This document shows positions 49,895-59,520 of a stretch of 64,000 nt of DNA, piece after piece (position 1 is the first letter of the stretch; every line of letters starts with the position of its first letter). Under the pieces are notes generated by a model. The model did no database searches and was not told the DNA's origin. It saw only the letters and a list, made by a program, of their open reading frames with translations. The position numbers were made by a program, and so were the translations under genes. Origin of the DNA: Rhodococcus sp. 14-2470-1b (lineage in GTDB: Bacteria > Actinomycetota > Actinomycetes > Mycobacteriales > Mycobacteriaceae); NCBI RefSeq assembly GCF_002259415.1, contig NZ_NPFY01000006.1:62001-126000 (forward strand), written 5' to 3'.

Positions 49895-51099
49895 CTCCGG
49901 GCCGACTGTCCGTCGTCGACGAGATCTTCCTCAGAACACACAGGGGCTACGGTTTACCCATTGCACTGCAGGGCATTTGGCGTAGCGACGACGCGGTCGA
50001 CCGAGCCGATTTCGCAGCAGTCCACGCCAACCTGAGTCTCGGACGACTAGGCCGACGGATAATCAGCCCGAAGGTTCCCGGCGCTCGTCGGCGCTGGGTC
50101 GACGCGGCGCAGTCTTATGCGCTGGCCGTCGAACCCTCGCCGGTCAAGACCTCCGAGATCCTCGACTGGGCCGATCGGCAGGCCGACGTGGACCTCGACC
50201 CGGAGTTCGGACCCGGCTGGCGGATGGCGGTGGCGACCACGGACGCCGGCGGCACCGTCATGTCGTTGGCGTGTTCACACACCCTGGCCGACGCTGCCGG
50301 ACTGGTGGCAGCAGCCGGAGTGGCATTCGAAGGCTCTGCGCCCGAGCCTCCTCCGCGCTCGACATCGGACGTGATGGATGCGGTGTCTCTGGTGAGACGG
50401 GTGGCGCCGGCATCCGTGCGTGCCGCGGCACGATTGGCGTTCGAGAAGGCGTCCCGACGCGAGCTGACCCGCTACCGTCACGCGTCGCGAGCCGTGACGA
50501 CGCACGAGATCGTCTGCAGCAGCGCGACCTTCGACATCGACGCGGTCCTGACCAACTCGGAGTTCATCTCCGTCGTCACGGAGATCGCCGCCGAACTGGG
50601 TGAGCCGCAACCGATTCGCATCAACGTTCCGTTCCGGACCACCGGAGGCGGTACGAACCGCATCGGAATGGCAACACTGAACCTCGCGGTGACCGATACC
50701 GTCGACGAGATCAAGCAGGCGACCAAGAGCGCGTTCGCCCGTCCCGCCGGTGCGCCCGGTGGGTTTCCGGCCGAGGTGGTGCAACTGCTGTCCGATCGCC
50801 GCGCAGCTGCGCTGACGGCGGCGCCGGGAACTGCTCGGGTACTGTGCTCCAACATCGGCGACATTCCGCCTGCGGTGGCGTCGATCGGCAGGCACCGGGC
50901 ATCGAGCGTCGCAACGCGCGCTCTTCACCCGCGGGCCGGCCGTGCACGCACCACGACTGCACTCTCTGCCTACGTATCCTTCCTCGATTCACGGTCGACG
51001 CTGTCACTCGTCGGTACCGAGCCTCGATACGCGACCGTTCTCGGTGAGGTCGCCGCGCACGTGTTGGCCCGGCGAGGCCTCAGCGCCTCACCCTGGTGA
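49891..51099 (+). CDS. Condensation-domain-like acyltransferase, function unknown
   Basis: This 402-residue protein opens LTPGRLSVVDEIFLRTHRGYG. His130 in SHTLADAAG resembles the HHxxxDG centre of condensation enzymes and wax-ester synthase-type acyltransferases, with only one His and Asp134. The region NVPFRTTGGGTNRIG recalls their second half. The start is TTG at 49891, overlapping the crotonase stop, so the two are translationally coupled. Acyl transfer to a hydroxyl group is plausible but unproven. Confidence 0.55.
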   Translation: MTPGRLSVVDEIFLRTHRGYGLPIALQGIWRSDDAVDRADFAAVHANLSLGRLGRRIISPKVPGARRRWVDAAQSYALAVEPSPVKTSEILDWADRQADVDLDPEFGPGWRMAVATTDAGGTVMSLACSHTLADAAGLVAAAGVAFEGSAPEPPPRSTSDVMDAVSLVRRVAPASVRAAARLAFEKASRRELTRYRHASRAVTTHEIVCSSATFDIDAVLTNSEFISVVTEIAAELGEPQPIRINVPFRTTGGGTNRIGMATLNLAVTDTVDEIKQATKSAFARPAGAPGGFPAEVVQLLSDRRAAALTAAPGTARVLCSNIGDIPPAVASIGRHRASSVATRALHPRAGRARTTTALSAYVSFLDSRSTLSLVGTEPRYATVLGEVAAHVLARRGLSASPW

Positions 51100-51162
51100 A
51101 CTATCGAGAATTTGGTGGTAGCAGGGGGTCGTCACGCCTCGTACAGGTCTACCGTGGTCGCT

Positions 51163-51408
51163 ATGAGCGAGCACGACATCTACACGACGATCCAGCAGCT
51201 GGTGGCCACCGAACACAAACTTCGGTCGGACAGCCAGGCAGGCGACATCGATCCAGCGGAAGAAAAAGCCGAACTGACGAAGATCGAGCACGCACTCGAC
51301 CAGTGCTGGGATCTGCTTCGGCAGCGCCGAGCGCGTCTGGACGCGGGGCTGAACCCGGACGACGCACAGGCAGGGAGCGTCGAGCAGGTGGAGCACTACC
51401 TGCAATAG
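51163..51408 (+). CDS. DUF2630 family protein
   Basis: This 81-residue helical protein resembles DUF2630 (MSEHDIYTTIQQLVATEHKLR, EKAELTKIEHALDQCWDLLRQRRARL). It is small, acidic and probably a coiled-coil dimer. No function is known to me. The ATG at 51163 is the family start. It is convergent with an SDR gene, 6 bp away. Confidence 0.85.
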   Translation: MSEHDIYTTIQQLVATEHKLRSDSQAGDIDPAEEKAELTKIEHALDQCWDLLRQRRARLDAGLNPDDAQAGSVEQVEHYLQ

Positions 51409-51414
51409 AACGAA

Positions 51415-52173
51415 TCAGACGAGCCTGTCGGTGATCTGATTCGGTAGAAAACGCAGCGCTGCATCGATACCCCGCCACTTCAGGCCGGGCAGAGCCGCGC
51501 GCCGCGGTTCCTTCTCGATTGCGCTGATCATCGCCGTCACGCCTTGGTCGAGGCTTGCCGTCAGCACGCTCTTGTCCCCAGCTTTGGCGGACATGTCCGT
51601 CGCGATGAAACCCGGCAACAGCGTCGTGACGACGATGTCGGTGCGGGAAAGTTCGGTGGCCAGGGCGTCACCGAGAGCCGCGACGCCCGCCTTGCTCGCA
51701 GAATAGACGGCCTTGGGGCCGGGAAGTCCGCGGTCGGCACTGATCGAGGACACAAGGACCAGGTGCCCGAACTTCTGCTTGCGGAAGATCTCCAGCGCCG
51801 CCTCGATCTGCGACAGTGCGCCCACGAAATTGGTTCGCGCGGTGGCGAGATTGGCGTCGGCGCGTCCGGTACCGATCTTCGCTCCCTTGCCGAGTCCCGC
51901 GTTGACGATCACCCGGTCCAGGCCGCCCAGCTCGTCGTGCAACTCGCCGAAGACACGGCCCACGGCGTCGTGGTCGGTCACGTCCAGCGCTCGGATGGCG
52001 ACGGCGACGCCGGGATTGGCCACGATCAGCTCGTCGCGAAGCGCCTCCAGCCGGTCCAGGCGTCGGGCACACAGGGCCAGATCCTTACCCTGCGCGGCGA
52101 ATCGCTTGGCCATCTCTTCACCGAGCCCCGAACTCGCACCGGTGATCAGAATCTTGTTGCGCATCGTCCCCAT
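51415..52173 (-). CDS. Short-chain dehydrogenase/reductase
   Basis: This 252-residue SDR has the cofactor loop TGASSGLG (11-18), an NAG motif (VIVNAGLGKG), catalytic Ser before Tyr-x-x-x-Lys (VYSASKAG, about 156-162) and a hydrophobic C-terminus. The CARR after the second strand suggests NADPH. The substrate is unknown; a related mycobacterial set acts on lipids or retinol-like compounds. An internal ATG (52164) is also possible. It is divergent from the FAD reductase gene. Confidence 0.88.
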   Translation of the reverse strand: MGTMRNKILITGASSGLGEEMAKRFAAQGKDLALCARRLDRLEALRDELIVANPGVAVAIRALDVTDHDAVGRVFGELHDELGGLDRVIVNAGLGKGAKIGTGRADANLATARTNFVGALSQIEAALEIFRKQKFGHLVLVSSISADRGLPGPKAVYSASKAGVAALGDALATELSRTDIVVTTLLPGFIATDMSAKAGDKSVLTASLDQGVTAMISAIEKEPRRAALPGLKWRGIDAALRFLPNQITDRLV

Positions 52174-52202
52174 GCCCGAAGACCCTATGCCACTCTTGAA
52201 AG

Positions 52203-53639
52203 ATGACCGTGAACACTACTGACGAATTCGACGTGATCGTCATCGGCGGGGGCCCCGTCGGCGAGAACGCCGCGAGCTACGCCATCGCAGGCAGCGACCG
52301 CACAGCGGTGATCGTCGAGCACGAACTCGTCGGCGGCGAATGTTCCTACTGGGCGTGCATGCCCAGCAAGGCGTTGCTGCGGCCCAGCGAAGTGCTCACC
52401 ACAGCGCGCAACATGCCGGGGGTGAAGGAACTCGTCGGCGACCGCGGCCTCGATGCCGACGCCGTGCTGGCGCGTCGGGAATCCTTCACACATTCCCTCG
52501 ACGATTCCTCGCAGGTGTCGTGGGCCGAGTCCGCCGGGATCTCCGTGGTCCGCGGCCACGGCCGCATCACCGGCGACCGAACGGTCGACGTCGGCGGTCG
52601 CACCTTGACGGCCCGGCACGCCGTCGTCCTCGCGACCGGGACCACCGCGTCGGTTCCGGGCACCCCTGGCCTGCGTGACTCCCTCCCCTGGACTTCCCGC
52701 GACGCCACCAACATTCACGAGATCCCCCGCCGAGTCGCCGTCATCGGAGGCGGTGTCGTGGCGTCGGAAGCGGCGACGTGGCTGTTGTCGTTCGGCGCCG
52801 AGGTGACGATGATCGTGCGCGGCTCGGCCCTGCTGGCGAGCGCCGAACCCTTCGCGAGCGAACTCGTCGCCGACGCGCTTCGATCCCGAGGCGCGACGAT
52901 ACTGTTCGACGCCGACCTCACGGCCGTGTCGCGGCCGGACGCGTCGGACACGGGAATCGGCAGAATCCACGGTGGCGCAGCAGAATTGACGGTGAACGGC
53001 GAGACGATCGTCGTCGACGAAGTCCTGGTCGCCGCAGGCCGCACGCCGGCGAGCGCCGACCTCGGTCTGTCGTCCATCGGGGTCGACGATCGAGGTTACG
53101 TCGAAACCGACGACCACCTCCAGGTACCCGGTGCGCCCTGGCTCTATGCGGCAGGCGACATCAACGGTCGCGCGCCGCTGACCCACATGGGCAAGTACCA
53201 AGCGCGCGTGGTCGGCGACGTCATCGCCGCCCGCGCCGACGGAAAGCCGTTGGACGGCAAGCGCTTCACCGCCTCGGCCGATCACGGACAGGTGCCGCAG
53301 GTGGTGTTCACCCCGCTGCAGGTCGCGTCCGTCGGTCTTACCGAGAAGCAAGCGCGTTCGGCGGACATCGACGTCGAGATCCTCGGGGTCGACATCGAGG
53401 TCGCGGGATCGTCGCTTCAGCAGGACGACTACTCCGGGCACGCACAGTTGGTCGTCGACAAAACGAAGGACATCGTGGTCGGCGCCACCTTCGTCGGCCC
53501 CGGCGTCGACGAACTGGTCCACGCCGCCACCATCGCCGTCGTCGGCAAGGTGACGCTCGACGACCTGTGGCACGCCGTACCGTCGTACCCCACGGTCAGC
53601 GAAGTCTGGCTGCGCCTCCTCGAGTCACGGCGCGCGTAG
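52203..53639 (+). CDS. FAD-dependent pyridine nucleotide-disulfide oxidoreductase
   Basis: This 478-residue flavoprotein has VIVIGGGPVGENAA for FAD, redox cysteines Cys47 and Cys52 in GGECSYWACMPSKALL, the second Rossmann loop AVIGGGVVASEAA, YAAGDINGRAPLTHMG and a C-terminal dimerisation domain with HAVPSYPTVSE. It resembles dihydrolipoamide dehydrogenase, mercuric reductase and soluble transhydrogenase. No lipoyl-complex genes are near, so the partner is unknown. Confidence 0.87.
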   Translation: MTVNTTDEFDVIVIGGGPVGENAASYAIAGSDRTAVIVEHELVGGECSYWACMPSKALLRPSEVLTTARNMPGVKELVGDRGLDADAVLARRESFTHSLDDSSQVSWAESAGISVVRGHGRITGDRTVDVGGRTLTARHAVVLATGTTASVPGTPGLRDSLPWTSRDATNIHEIPRRVAVIGGGVVASEAATWLLSFGAEVTMIVRGSALLASAEPFASELVADALRSRGATILFDADLTAVSRPDASDTGIGRIHGGAAELTVNGETIVVDEVLVAAGRTPASADLGLSSIGVDDRGYVETDDHLQVPGAPWLYAAGDINGRAPLTHMGKYQARVVGDVIAARADGKPLDGKRFTASADHGQVPQVVFTPLQVASVGLTEKQARSADIDVEILGVDIEVAGSSLQQDDYSGHAQLVVDKTKDIVVGATFVGPGVDELVHAATIAVVGKVTLDDLWHAVPSYPTVSEVWLRLLESRRA

Positions 53640-53642
53640 GGT

Positions 53643-54218
53643 TCATCGCCCGTCGCGGAGTGGCTGAGCCCGTTTGACCTGCCGCGCCGCGTCGACGGCA
53701 CGCAGTTCGACGGGCGATCGGACGACGACGGTTCCCACGCGGAGAATCCCGTCGGTGAGCGGCTCGGCGCGCAGGCCCCCACGGCCGATCAGGGCCTTGC
53801 GCGCACCCTCGGCCGCCATCGTGTCCATCCACACGCAGGGATGCGCGGGCCTGCCGCCACGGAATCTCACCGGACCGTCACCGGAGTCGAGCTCGAATTC
53901 CTCTCCGCGCAACGGATCGAGCTCCAGACCGCGTACGACGATGTTTCGCCTGGCCACCGCGGTGTCGGGCATCGAGATTCCGAGTACGTCGCCGACGGCG
54001 TCCCACGCCTCGGCGGCCAGGAACGTCACCGCGGCTTCGGTGTGCGCTTTGACGCCGAAGAAGCGGTCACCGCGAATTCCCTTGTGCGCAACGATGTCCA
54101 CCTGTTCGGGGAACTGCGTCGGCACCTCCTGCGCCGGTCCGTCCTTGGCGCGGCCGAAGTACGCGTGGGCGGGTGAGACGAGCAGTTGCACCACGTCGGC
54201 GTGGTACTGGAAGTTCAT
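53643..54218 (-). CDS. MOSC domain protein
   Basis: This 191-residue protein has the beta-barrel MOSC fold. A conserved Cys in HPCVWMDTMAAEG and KGIRGDRFFG match the molybdenum-cofactor-sulfurase-like family that handles sulfane sulfur or binds molybdenum cofactor. A link with the moaB2-type gene elsewhere is not implied. It ends 3 bp after the divergent reductase stop region (convergent). Confidence 0.85.
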   Translation of the reverse strand: MNFQYHADVVQLLVSPAHAYFGRAKDGPAQEVPTQFPEQVDIVAHKGIRGDRFFGVKAHTEAAVTFLAAEAWDAVGDVLGISMPDTAVARRNIVVRGLELDPLRGEEFELDSGDGPVRFRGGRPAHPCVWMDTMAAEGARKALIGRGGLRAEPLTDGILRVGTVVVRSPVELRAVDAARQVKRAQPLRDGR

Positions 54219-54244
54219 GGGAACGATTGTCCATCCTCCCGATC

Positions 54245-54260
54245 CTTACCCGCCGGTAAG
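54245..54260. promoter_or_regulatory. 16-bp palindrome before carboxylesterase
   Basis: CTTACC-CGCC-GGTAAG lies 23 bp before the carboxylesterase start and 27 bp from the MOSC start. It is a likely operator in the divergent promoter; the regulator is unknown. Confidence 0.5.
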
Positions 54261-54282
54261 ATCTCCGCGTAGACTCCTGGCC

Positions 54283-55827
54283 ATGCTCGAGAACACCAGA
54301 GTCACCACCACGGACGGCACCCTGGAGGGAAAGAAGGTAGGCAACCTCGTCACATGGCGAGGGATTCCGTACGCAGCGCCCCCGGTGGGCCCGCTACGCC
54401 TGCGCGCACCTCAGCCGGTGGAGCCGTGGACCGGAGTGCGTGACGCAACGGAGTGGGGCAACGCGTCGGTCCAGCACAAACGCGGCACCATGCTGTCGGT
54501 GAACAAGTACCAACCGTCGAGCGAGGACTGCCTCACACTCAACGTTCTGGCTCCCGGGCGCCGAAGTGCAGGGCGTCTGCCGGTCATGGTGTTCATCCAC
54601 GGCGGCGCATACACACTGGGAACGTCGGCCACCCCGCTGTACGGCGGTGGATCTCTGGTGCGCCGGGCGTTGAAGGACGGGGACGGAATCGTCTACGTGT
54701 CCATCAACTACCGCCTCGGTACACTCGGCTACCTGGATTTCTCCCAGTTCTCCACGTCCACCCGACAGTTCGACTCCAATCTGGGCCTACGAGATCAGGT
54801 TGCGGCTCTCGAATGGGTGCAGGCGAACATCGGCGAGTTCGGCGGAGATCCGGACAACGTCACCGTCTTCGGTGAATCCGCCGGAGGAAACGCGGTGACC
54901 ACGCTGCTGGCGACTCCGGCGGCGAAGGGGTTGTTCAAGCAGGCCATCGCGGAAAGTTCGGCCCCCGGCCTCGTCGCCACGCAGGATCGTGCGACGGAGT
55001 GGGCGCGCCAGTTCGTCGAATTCCTCGGCGACGGAGGCAACGTAGCGAGCACCCTGGACACCGCCGACGTGAAGACTCTCGGCAGCACGGGCTCGAAGCT
55101 GGCTCTGTCGGTCGTGAAGAGCACTCCCGGTCTCCATCCGTTCGGCCCGGTCGTCGACGGCGATTTTCTGCCGAAGAACCCGCTCGACGCCTGCGCCGAC
55201 GGCACTGCCCATGCGGTTCCGCTGATCATCGGCACCAACGGACGTGAGGGAACATTGTTCCCCAAGGTGCTCGACGCACTCCCGACCAATCCCTCACGCA
55301 TCGACACACTTTTCGCGTTGACCGACCCGGCCGCGAAAGACGTTGTTCTCGAGGCGTACCCCGGGTACCCGAACGAGGCGGCAGCGATCGACGTCGGAGG
55401 CGACTTCACGTTCTGGAAGCCGTCGATCGAGGTTGCGGAAACGCACTCGCGCAGGGCGCCGACCTACAGCTATCGATTCGATTTCGCGCCGCGGGTGATG
55501 AAGTGGCTGGGACTCGACGCCACACACGGATTCGAACTGTTCGCAGTGTTCGGAATCAACGAGACCTCGTTCGGTAAGTTGATGACCGTTCCCGGTGGAC
55601 GCCGCGCCTTTCACGAGGTCACGGAACACGTCCAGTCGCACTGGCTGGAGTTCGCGCGCACCGGCTCCCCGCTGCCCAGCTGGCCCAAGTACGACGAGAA
55701 TGCGCGCGAGACACTCATTTTCGACACCCGGACCAGAGTCCAGCGGGACCCTCGCAGCGATCGCCGACGAGCCTGGGAAGGCTACCGCGGTTACGCGAGC
55801 CAGAAGACCGAAGCGTCCGCTACTTGA
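54283..55827 (+). CDS. Type B carboxylesterase
   Basis: This 514-residue carboxylesterase has the WRGIPYAAPPVGPLRL entrance motif, EDCLTLNV, an oxyanion loop (FIHGGAYTLG) and nucleophile Ser199 in FGESAGG. The Glu and His of the triad lie in the C-terminal half. No signal peptide is present. It should hydrolyse carboxyl esters such as xenobiotics; the substrate is unknown. The ATG at 54283 is in register, and it overlaps the convergent Fpg/Nei gene by 8 bp. Confidence 0.9.
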   Translation: MLENTRVTTTDGTLEGKKVGNLVTWRGIPYAAPPVGPLRLRAPQPVEPWTGVRDATEWGNASVQHKRGTMLSVNKYQPSSEDCLTLNVLAPGRRSAGRLPVMVFIHGGAYTLGTSATPLYGGGSLVRRALKDGDGIVYVSINYRLGTLGYLDFSQFSTSTRQFDSNLGLRDQVAALEWVQANIGEFGGDPDNVTVFGESAGGNAVTTLLATPAAKGLFKQAIAESSAPGLVATQDRATEWARQFVEFLGDGGNVASTLDTADVKTLGSTGSKLALSVVKSTPGLHPFGPVVDGDFLPKNPLDACADGTAHAVPLIIGTNGREGTLFPKVLDALPTNPSRIDTLFALTDPAAKDVVLEAYPGYPNEAAAIDVGGDFTFWKPSIEVAETHSRRAPTYSYRFDFAPRVMKWLGLDATHGFELFAVFGINETSFGKLMTVPGGRRAFHEVTEHVQSHWLEFARTGSPLPSWPKYDENARETLIFDTRTRVQRDPRSDRRRAWEGYRGYASQKTEASAT

Positions 55828-56686
55828 GCAGGCGGGACATCCGGCGGTCCGCCAGGACCTTGCCGGACGTCTGGCACGTCGCGCAGTACTGAAACGAGCG
55901 TTCGGCGTAGGAGACTTCGCGGACGGTATCCCCACAGACCGGGCACGGCAGACCTGCTCGGGCATGCACTCGCATTCCCGATCTCTTCTCGCCCTTCAAC
56001 CGGGCCGCGTCCTGACCGGTCGACCTGTCGACGGCGTCCATCAGCACCTCGCGCATCGCGGCGTACAGCACTCCGACCGACTCGGGATCGAGCTTGCCCG
56101 ACGATGCGAACGGTGAAAGCTTGGCCACGTGGAGGATCTCGTCGGAGTAGGCGTTGCCGATCCCGGCCAACATCGACTGGTCGACGAGAACCGTCTTCAG
56201 TCGAGCCGTCGTTCCCTTCATGATGTCGGCGAATTCCGTTTCCGTGACGGCCAAGGCGTCGGGACCGAGGCGAGCAATGCCCGGCACCTCCTGCGGATCA
56301 CGCACCACCCAGACTGCCAACCGTTTTTTCGTGCCTGCTTCGGTGAGGTCGATGGCGGGTGTCAGCCCCTCCGGCGTGAAGAAGTGGACACGGAGCGCCA
56401 GCGGACCCTTCCCTGGTTTCGGCGGAGCCGCCGACGGATTGTCCGTCCACCGAAGCCATCCGCCCCGGGACAGATGCGTGATCAGCCAGAGATCCCCTGC
56501 CTGTACAGCCAGGTGCTTGCCGAACCGAGCCGCGTCGGTCACGTCTCTTCCCTGCAATTCCGTGATCGGCGGATCGAACGTCTTGAGCACGCTCAGTGCG
56601 GCGATGTCGACACGACCGATCACGGCGCCGACGGCATGCTCACGGAGAAAACCCGCGAGAGCTTCAACTTCGGGCAACTCGGGCAT
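55820..56686 (-). CDS. Fpg/Nei-family DNA glycosylase
   Basis: This 288-residue base-excision enzyme begins with the catalytic [10 protein letters not shown] (Pro2, Glu3). A helix-two-turn-helix follows ([16 protein letters not shown]), then a C-terminal zinc finger ([18 protein letters not shown]). It removes oxidised bases and nicks the strand. It is shorter in the middle than typical Fpg, and a second, canonical mutM is likely elsewhere in the genome. Start Met84 of the open frame is fixed by the N-terminal proline. Position matches M. tuberculosis Rv0944. Confidence 0.92.
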   Translation of the reverse strand: MPELPEVEALAGFLREHAVGAVIGRVDIAALSVLKTFDPPITELQGRDVTDAARFGKHLAVQAGDLWLITHLSRGGWLRWTDNPSAAPPKPGKGPLALRVHFFTPEGLTPAIDLTEAGTKKRLAVWVVRDPQEVPGIARLGPDALAVTETEFADIMKGTTARLKTVLVDQSMLAGIGNAYSDEILHVAKLSPFASSGKLDPESVGVLYAAMREVLMDAVDRSTGQDAARLKGEKRSGMRVHARAGLPCPVCGDTVREVSYAERSFQYCATCQTSGKVLADRRMSRLLK

Positions 56687-56786
56687 GGGGCAATTATGCG
56701 CTCGGCGTCGACACTCTCGCACTATCGACACAATGCTGGACGGGTGCTCGGCGTGGTCCGATGGAACGGGGCGCATAATGTTCCAC

Positions 56787-57584
56787 ATGGTTTCCACCCC
56801 GTACGAGGATCTGCTGCGGCACGTACTCGCGACCGGCACCGCCAAGTCCGACCGCACCGGGACGGGCACGACCAGTATCTTCGGCCACCAGATGCGGTTC
56901 GACCTCGCCGAGGGATTTCCGCTGATCACCACCAAACGGGTGCACCTGAAGTCGATCGTCTACGAGTTGCTGTGGTTCCTTCGCGGTGATTCCAACGTGT
57001 CGTGGCTGCAGGAGCACGGCGTCACAATCTGGGACGAATGGGCGGCGCCCGACGGTGAACTCGGTCCTGTCTACGGGGTCCAGTGGAGGTCGTGGCCGAC
57101 ACCGGCGGGCGAGCACATCGACCAGATCTCGGCTGCTCTGGACCTTCTGCGCTCGGATCCCGATTCGCGACGCAACATCGTCTCGTCGTGGAACGTCGGC
57201 GAGATTCCGCAGATGGCGCTGCCGCCCTGCCATGCCTTCTTCCAGTTCTACGTCGCCGACGGCAAACTGTCCTGCCAGCTTTATCAGCGCAGCGCCGATC
57301 TGTTCCTCGGAGTTCCGTTCAACATCGCCAGCTACGCACTGCTGACGCACATGGTCGCCGCGCAGGTTGGCCTCGAAGTCGGCGATTTCGTGTGGACAGG
57401 CGGCGACTGCCACATCTACGACAACCACCGTGAGCAAGTTGCGGAGCAGCTGAGCCGCGAACCTTTCCCCTACCCGAAACTGAATCTTGCGCAGCGGGAT
57501 TCGATCTTCGACTACCAATTCGAGGACATCGAGGTCGTCGGGTACCAGCACCACCCGTCCATCAAGGCGCCGGTCGCTGTATGA
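56787..57584 (+). CDS. thyA: Thymidylate synthase
   Basis: This 265-residue enzyme makes dTMP from dUMP with methylene-tetrahydrofolate. It shows [22 protein letters not shown], the nucleophile Cys148 ([12 protein letters not shown]), [17 protein letters not shown] and the C-terminal KAPVAV. An ATG three codons upstream (56778) is possible. TAATGT at 56776-56781 lies 6 bases before the chosen ATG with no ribosome site, suggesting a leaderless mRNA. Its stop overlaps the folA start (ATGA). Confidence 0.97.
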   Translation: MVSTPYEDLLRHVLATGTAKSDRTGTGTTSIFGHQMRFDLAEGFPLITTKRVHLKSIVYELLWFLRGDSNVSWLQEHGVTIWDEWAAPDGELGPVYGVQWRSWPTPAGEHIDQISAALDLLRSDPDSRRNIVSSWNVGEIPQMALPPCHAFFQFYVADGKLSCQLYQRSADLFLGVPFNIASYALLTHMVAAQVGLEVGDFVWTGGDCHIYDNHREQVAEQLSREPFPYPKLNLAQRDSIFDYQFEDIEVVGYQHHPSIKAPVAV

Positions 57585-58084
57585 GCCCGACGACGGTCGG
57601 CGCCATCTGGGCGCAGGCCCACGACGGAGTCATCGGCGACGGCACGACCATCCCGTGGCACATCCCCGAGGACATGGCTCACTTCCGCGAGATCACCCGC
57701 GGCCATCCCGTCGTCATGGGTCGTAGGACCTGGGATTCGCTACCGGAACGATTTCGGCCACTCCCCGGTCGGCGCAACATCGTCGTCACCCGGGACCGCA
57801 CCTGGCGTGCCGACGGAGCGGACGCTGCACACAGTGTCGAAGACGCGCTCGCTCTCGTCGACGGTGAGGTCTGGATCATCGGCGGCGGCGAAATCTACCG
57901 CGCTGCACTGCCGTTCACGACACGGTTGGAAGTCACCGAGATCGACCTTTCGGTCGAGGGACAAACTCGTGCTCCGCGCATTCCCGACGGCTGGGCGACG
58001 ACGCTCGGCGAGTGGCGCGTCAGCGAGAAGAACGGCCACCGCTTCCGCTGGAACCAGTACGGCAAGGCTTACCGAACTACCTGA
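57581..58084 (+). CDS. folA: Dihydrofolate reductase
   Basis: This 167-residue enzyme regenerates tetrahydrofolate used by ThyA. It shows [28 protein letters not shown] (catalytic Asp31), [12 protein letters not shown] and WIIGGGEIY. The start codon overlaps the thyA stop, coupling their translation. Confidence 0.97.
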   Translation: MSPTTVGAIWAQAHDGVIGDGTTIPWHIPEDMAHFREITRGHPVVMGRRTWDSLPERFRPLPGRRNIVVTRDRTWRADGADAAHSVEDALALVDGEVWIIGGGEIYRAALPFTTRLEVTEIDLSVEGQTRAPRIPDGWATTLGEWRVSEKNGHRFRWNQYGKAYRTT

Positions 58085-58146
58085 TTCACAGTGGATTTCG
58101 CACCGATGCCCCTCACTGCGGCTGCGGTTGGGCCATACTGGGGCGC

Positions 58147-58473
58147 ATGGACAAGAAGTCACTCACCGCCCTTGCCCGCCAGCAATTGAAGCTCGCCGTG
58201 GGCACGTCGAGTGGCCGCAGTTCGCAGACCGTCTACGGCGGGCACCAGCGTCACCTGCGCCAGACGGTCGTCGCGTTGGCCGCCGGGAACAAACTGGCCG
58301 AGCACGACCTGTCCGGTGAGTCGACCGTCCTCGTCATCAGCGGTCAACTCAACTTGGTGAGCGGCGAGAAATCCTGGAAGGGCTCCGCGGGCGACCTCTT
58401 GGTGATACCGGACGCCCGCCACAGCGTCGAGGCCATCGAGGACGTCGCGTTCCTGCTGACGGTCGCCGTCTAG
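58147..58473 (+). CDS. Small cupin-domain protein
   Basis: This 108-residue protein is a single cupin barrel: HRQTVVALAAGNKLAEHD, STVLVISGQLNLVSG and GDLLVIPDARHSVEAIEDVAFLLTVAV. Metal ligands are probably His53 and the later His-containing positions. No partner gene is evident. The ATG at 58147 lies 62 bp past folA. Confidence 0.82.
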   Translation: MDKKSLTALARQQLKLAVGTSSGRSSQTVYGGHQRHLRQTVVALAAGNKLAEHDLSGESTVLVISGQLNLVSGEKSWKGSAGDLLVIPDARHSVEAIEDVAFLLTVAV

Positions 58474-58494
58474 TTCGGCGGCCGATGCTCGTCG

Positions 58495-59352
58495 TCAGTA
58501 ATCGCCTCGGGCGACGAGTACCGGGCAGTCCGCGGTGTGGATGAGGGCGTAACTGGTCGAGCCCAGCAACATTCCACGGAAACCACCGCGTCCGCGACTC
58601 CCGACGACGATCAACGACGCTTGCTCGGACAGCTGCGCGAGCACCCGCACCGGCCGATCCTGGGCGACGACCCGCCTCACCTCTACATCCGGGTACTTCT
58701 CCTGCCACCCGGCGAGACTCTCGGCGAGCAGCGCTTCCTCCGACGACGCGATGTCGTCCCACTGCCGCGGCACGGCCGACATCGGCGCAAGGGCAACGTC
58801 GGCCCATACATGGACGGCAACCAGGACCGCGCCGCGGTGCGACGCCTCGTCGAAGGCGGCCGCCACAGCGGCTTGGCCGACAGCCGACCCGTCGACTCCG
58901 ACGACGACAGGTCCGAGTGTGGGCGGACGTCCGTCGATCCTGCGACCGCGAACTACGACGACCGGCGAGGACGCGTGGGCAGTGAGAGCCACAGCGGCCG
59001 ATCCGAGCAGACCCGATTCCGACTCACCCAGCCCGCTCGCGCCCAGGGCGACGAGGGCGCAGTTCTCGGACTCCGACAGCAGGACGTCGACGACCGTTCC
59101 GTCACGTGCCTCGGTCACGATGGACAAGGCGGAGCCGTCGACGCTTTCACGCGCAAGGGTTTCCGCCGCGACGAGCCGCGAGCCGAACACGGCTCGAATG
59201 TCGTTGCCCTCGGGCAGATAGGAAGGAACGTCGATGGCGGCGACGATCCGCAGGGTGAAATCCCGGCTCGCCGCCGTCTGTGCGGCCCACACGACTGCCA
59301 GATCCGACGCCTCCGACCCGTCGATTCCGACGACGATGGTGCTGCTGCTCAC
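58495..59352 (-). CDS. Universal stress protein with two UspA domains
   Basis: This 285-residue protein has tandem UspA domains, each starting VVVGxDGS (VVGIDGSEASDLAV and VVGVDGSAVGQAAV). The second keeps the ATP loop GSRGRGGFRGMLLGSTS; the first is altered (GLGESESGLLGSAA). GTG at 59352 has GGAGGCA 7 bases upstream, so the longer frame is rejected. Function is stress survival by analogy; hypoxia control cannot be read here. Confidence 0.92.
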   Translation of the reverse strand: MSSSTIVVGIDGSEASDLAVVWAAQTAASRDFTLRIVAAIDVPSYLPEGNDIRAVFGSRLVAAETLARESVDGSALSIVTEARDGTVVDVLLSESENCALVALGASGLGESESGLLGSAAVALTAHASSPVVVVRGRRIDGRPPTLGPVVVGVDGSAVGQAAVAAAFDEASHRGAVLVAVHVWADVALAPMSAVPRQWDDIASSEEALLAESLAGWQEKYPDVEVRRVVAQDRPVRVLAQLSEQASLIVVGSRGRGGFRGMLLGSTSYALIHTADCPVLVARGDY

Positions 59353-59429
59353 GTGGCTGCCTCCGCTCGCTGTGCCGCCACACACCCTAGCCGACACCGC
59401 ACGTACACGCGGGCTCTCGAACGGCAAGT

Positions 59430-59507
59430 GCCCTCTCTCCGATGCGCCGAGAGGAAACATCGACGAACCGGAGAGAGGGCGCCTTCCCACAGACCCCCCG
59501 GGGGTCT
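59430..59507. terminator. Two hairpins after the DesA-like gene
   Basis: The gap between the DesA-like stop and the Usp start holds two palindromes: AGACCCCC/GGGGGTCT around one base (59491-59507) and a perfect 12-bp stem GCCCTCTCTCCG/CGGAGAGAGGGC with a 27-base loop (59430-59441 with 59469-59480). At least one probably ends the DesA-like transcript; the larger could also regulate the Usp gene. Confidence 0.6.
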
Positions 59508-59520
59508 CGGTGCGAGCGTT

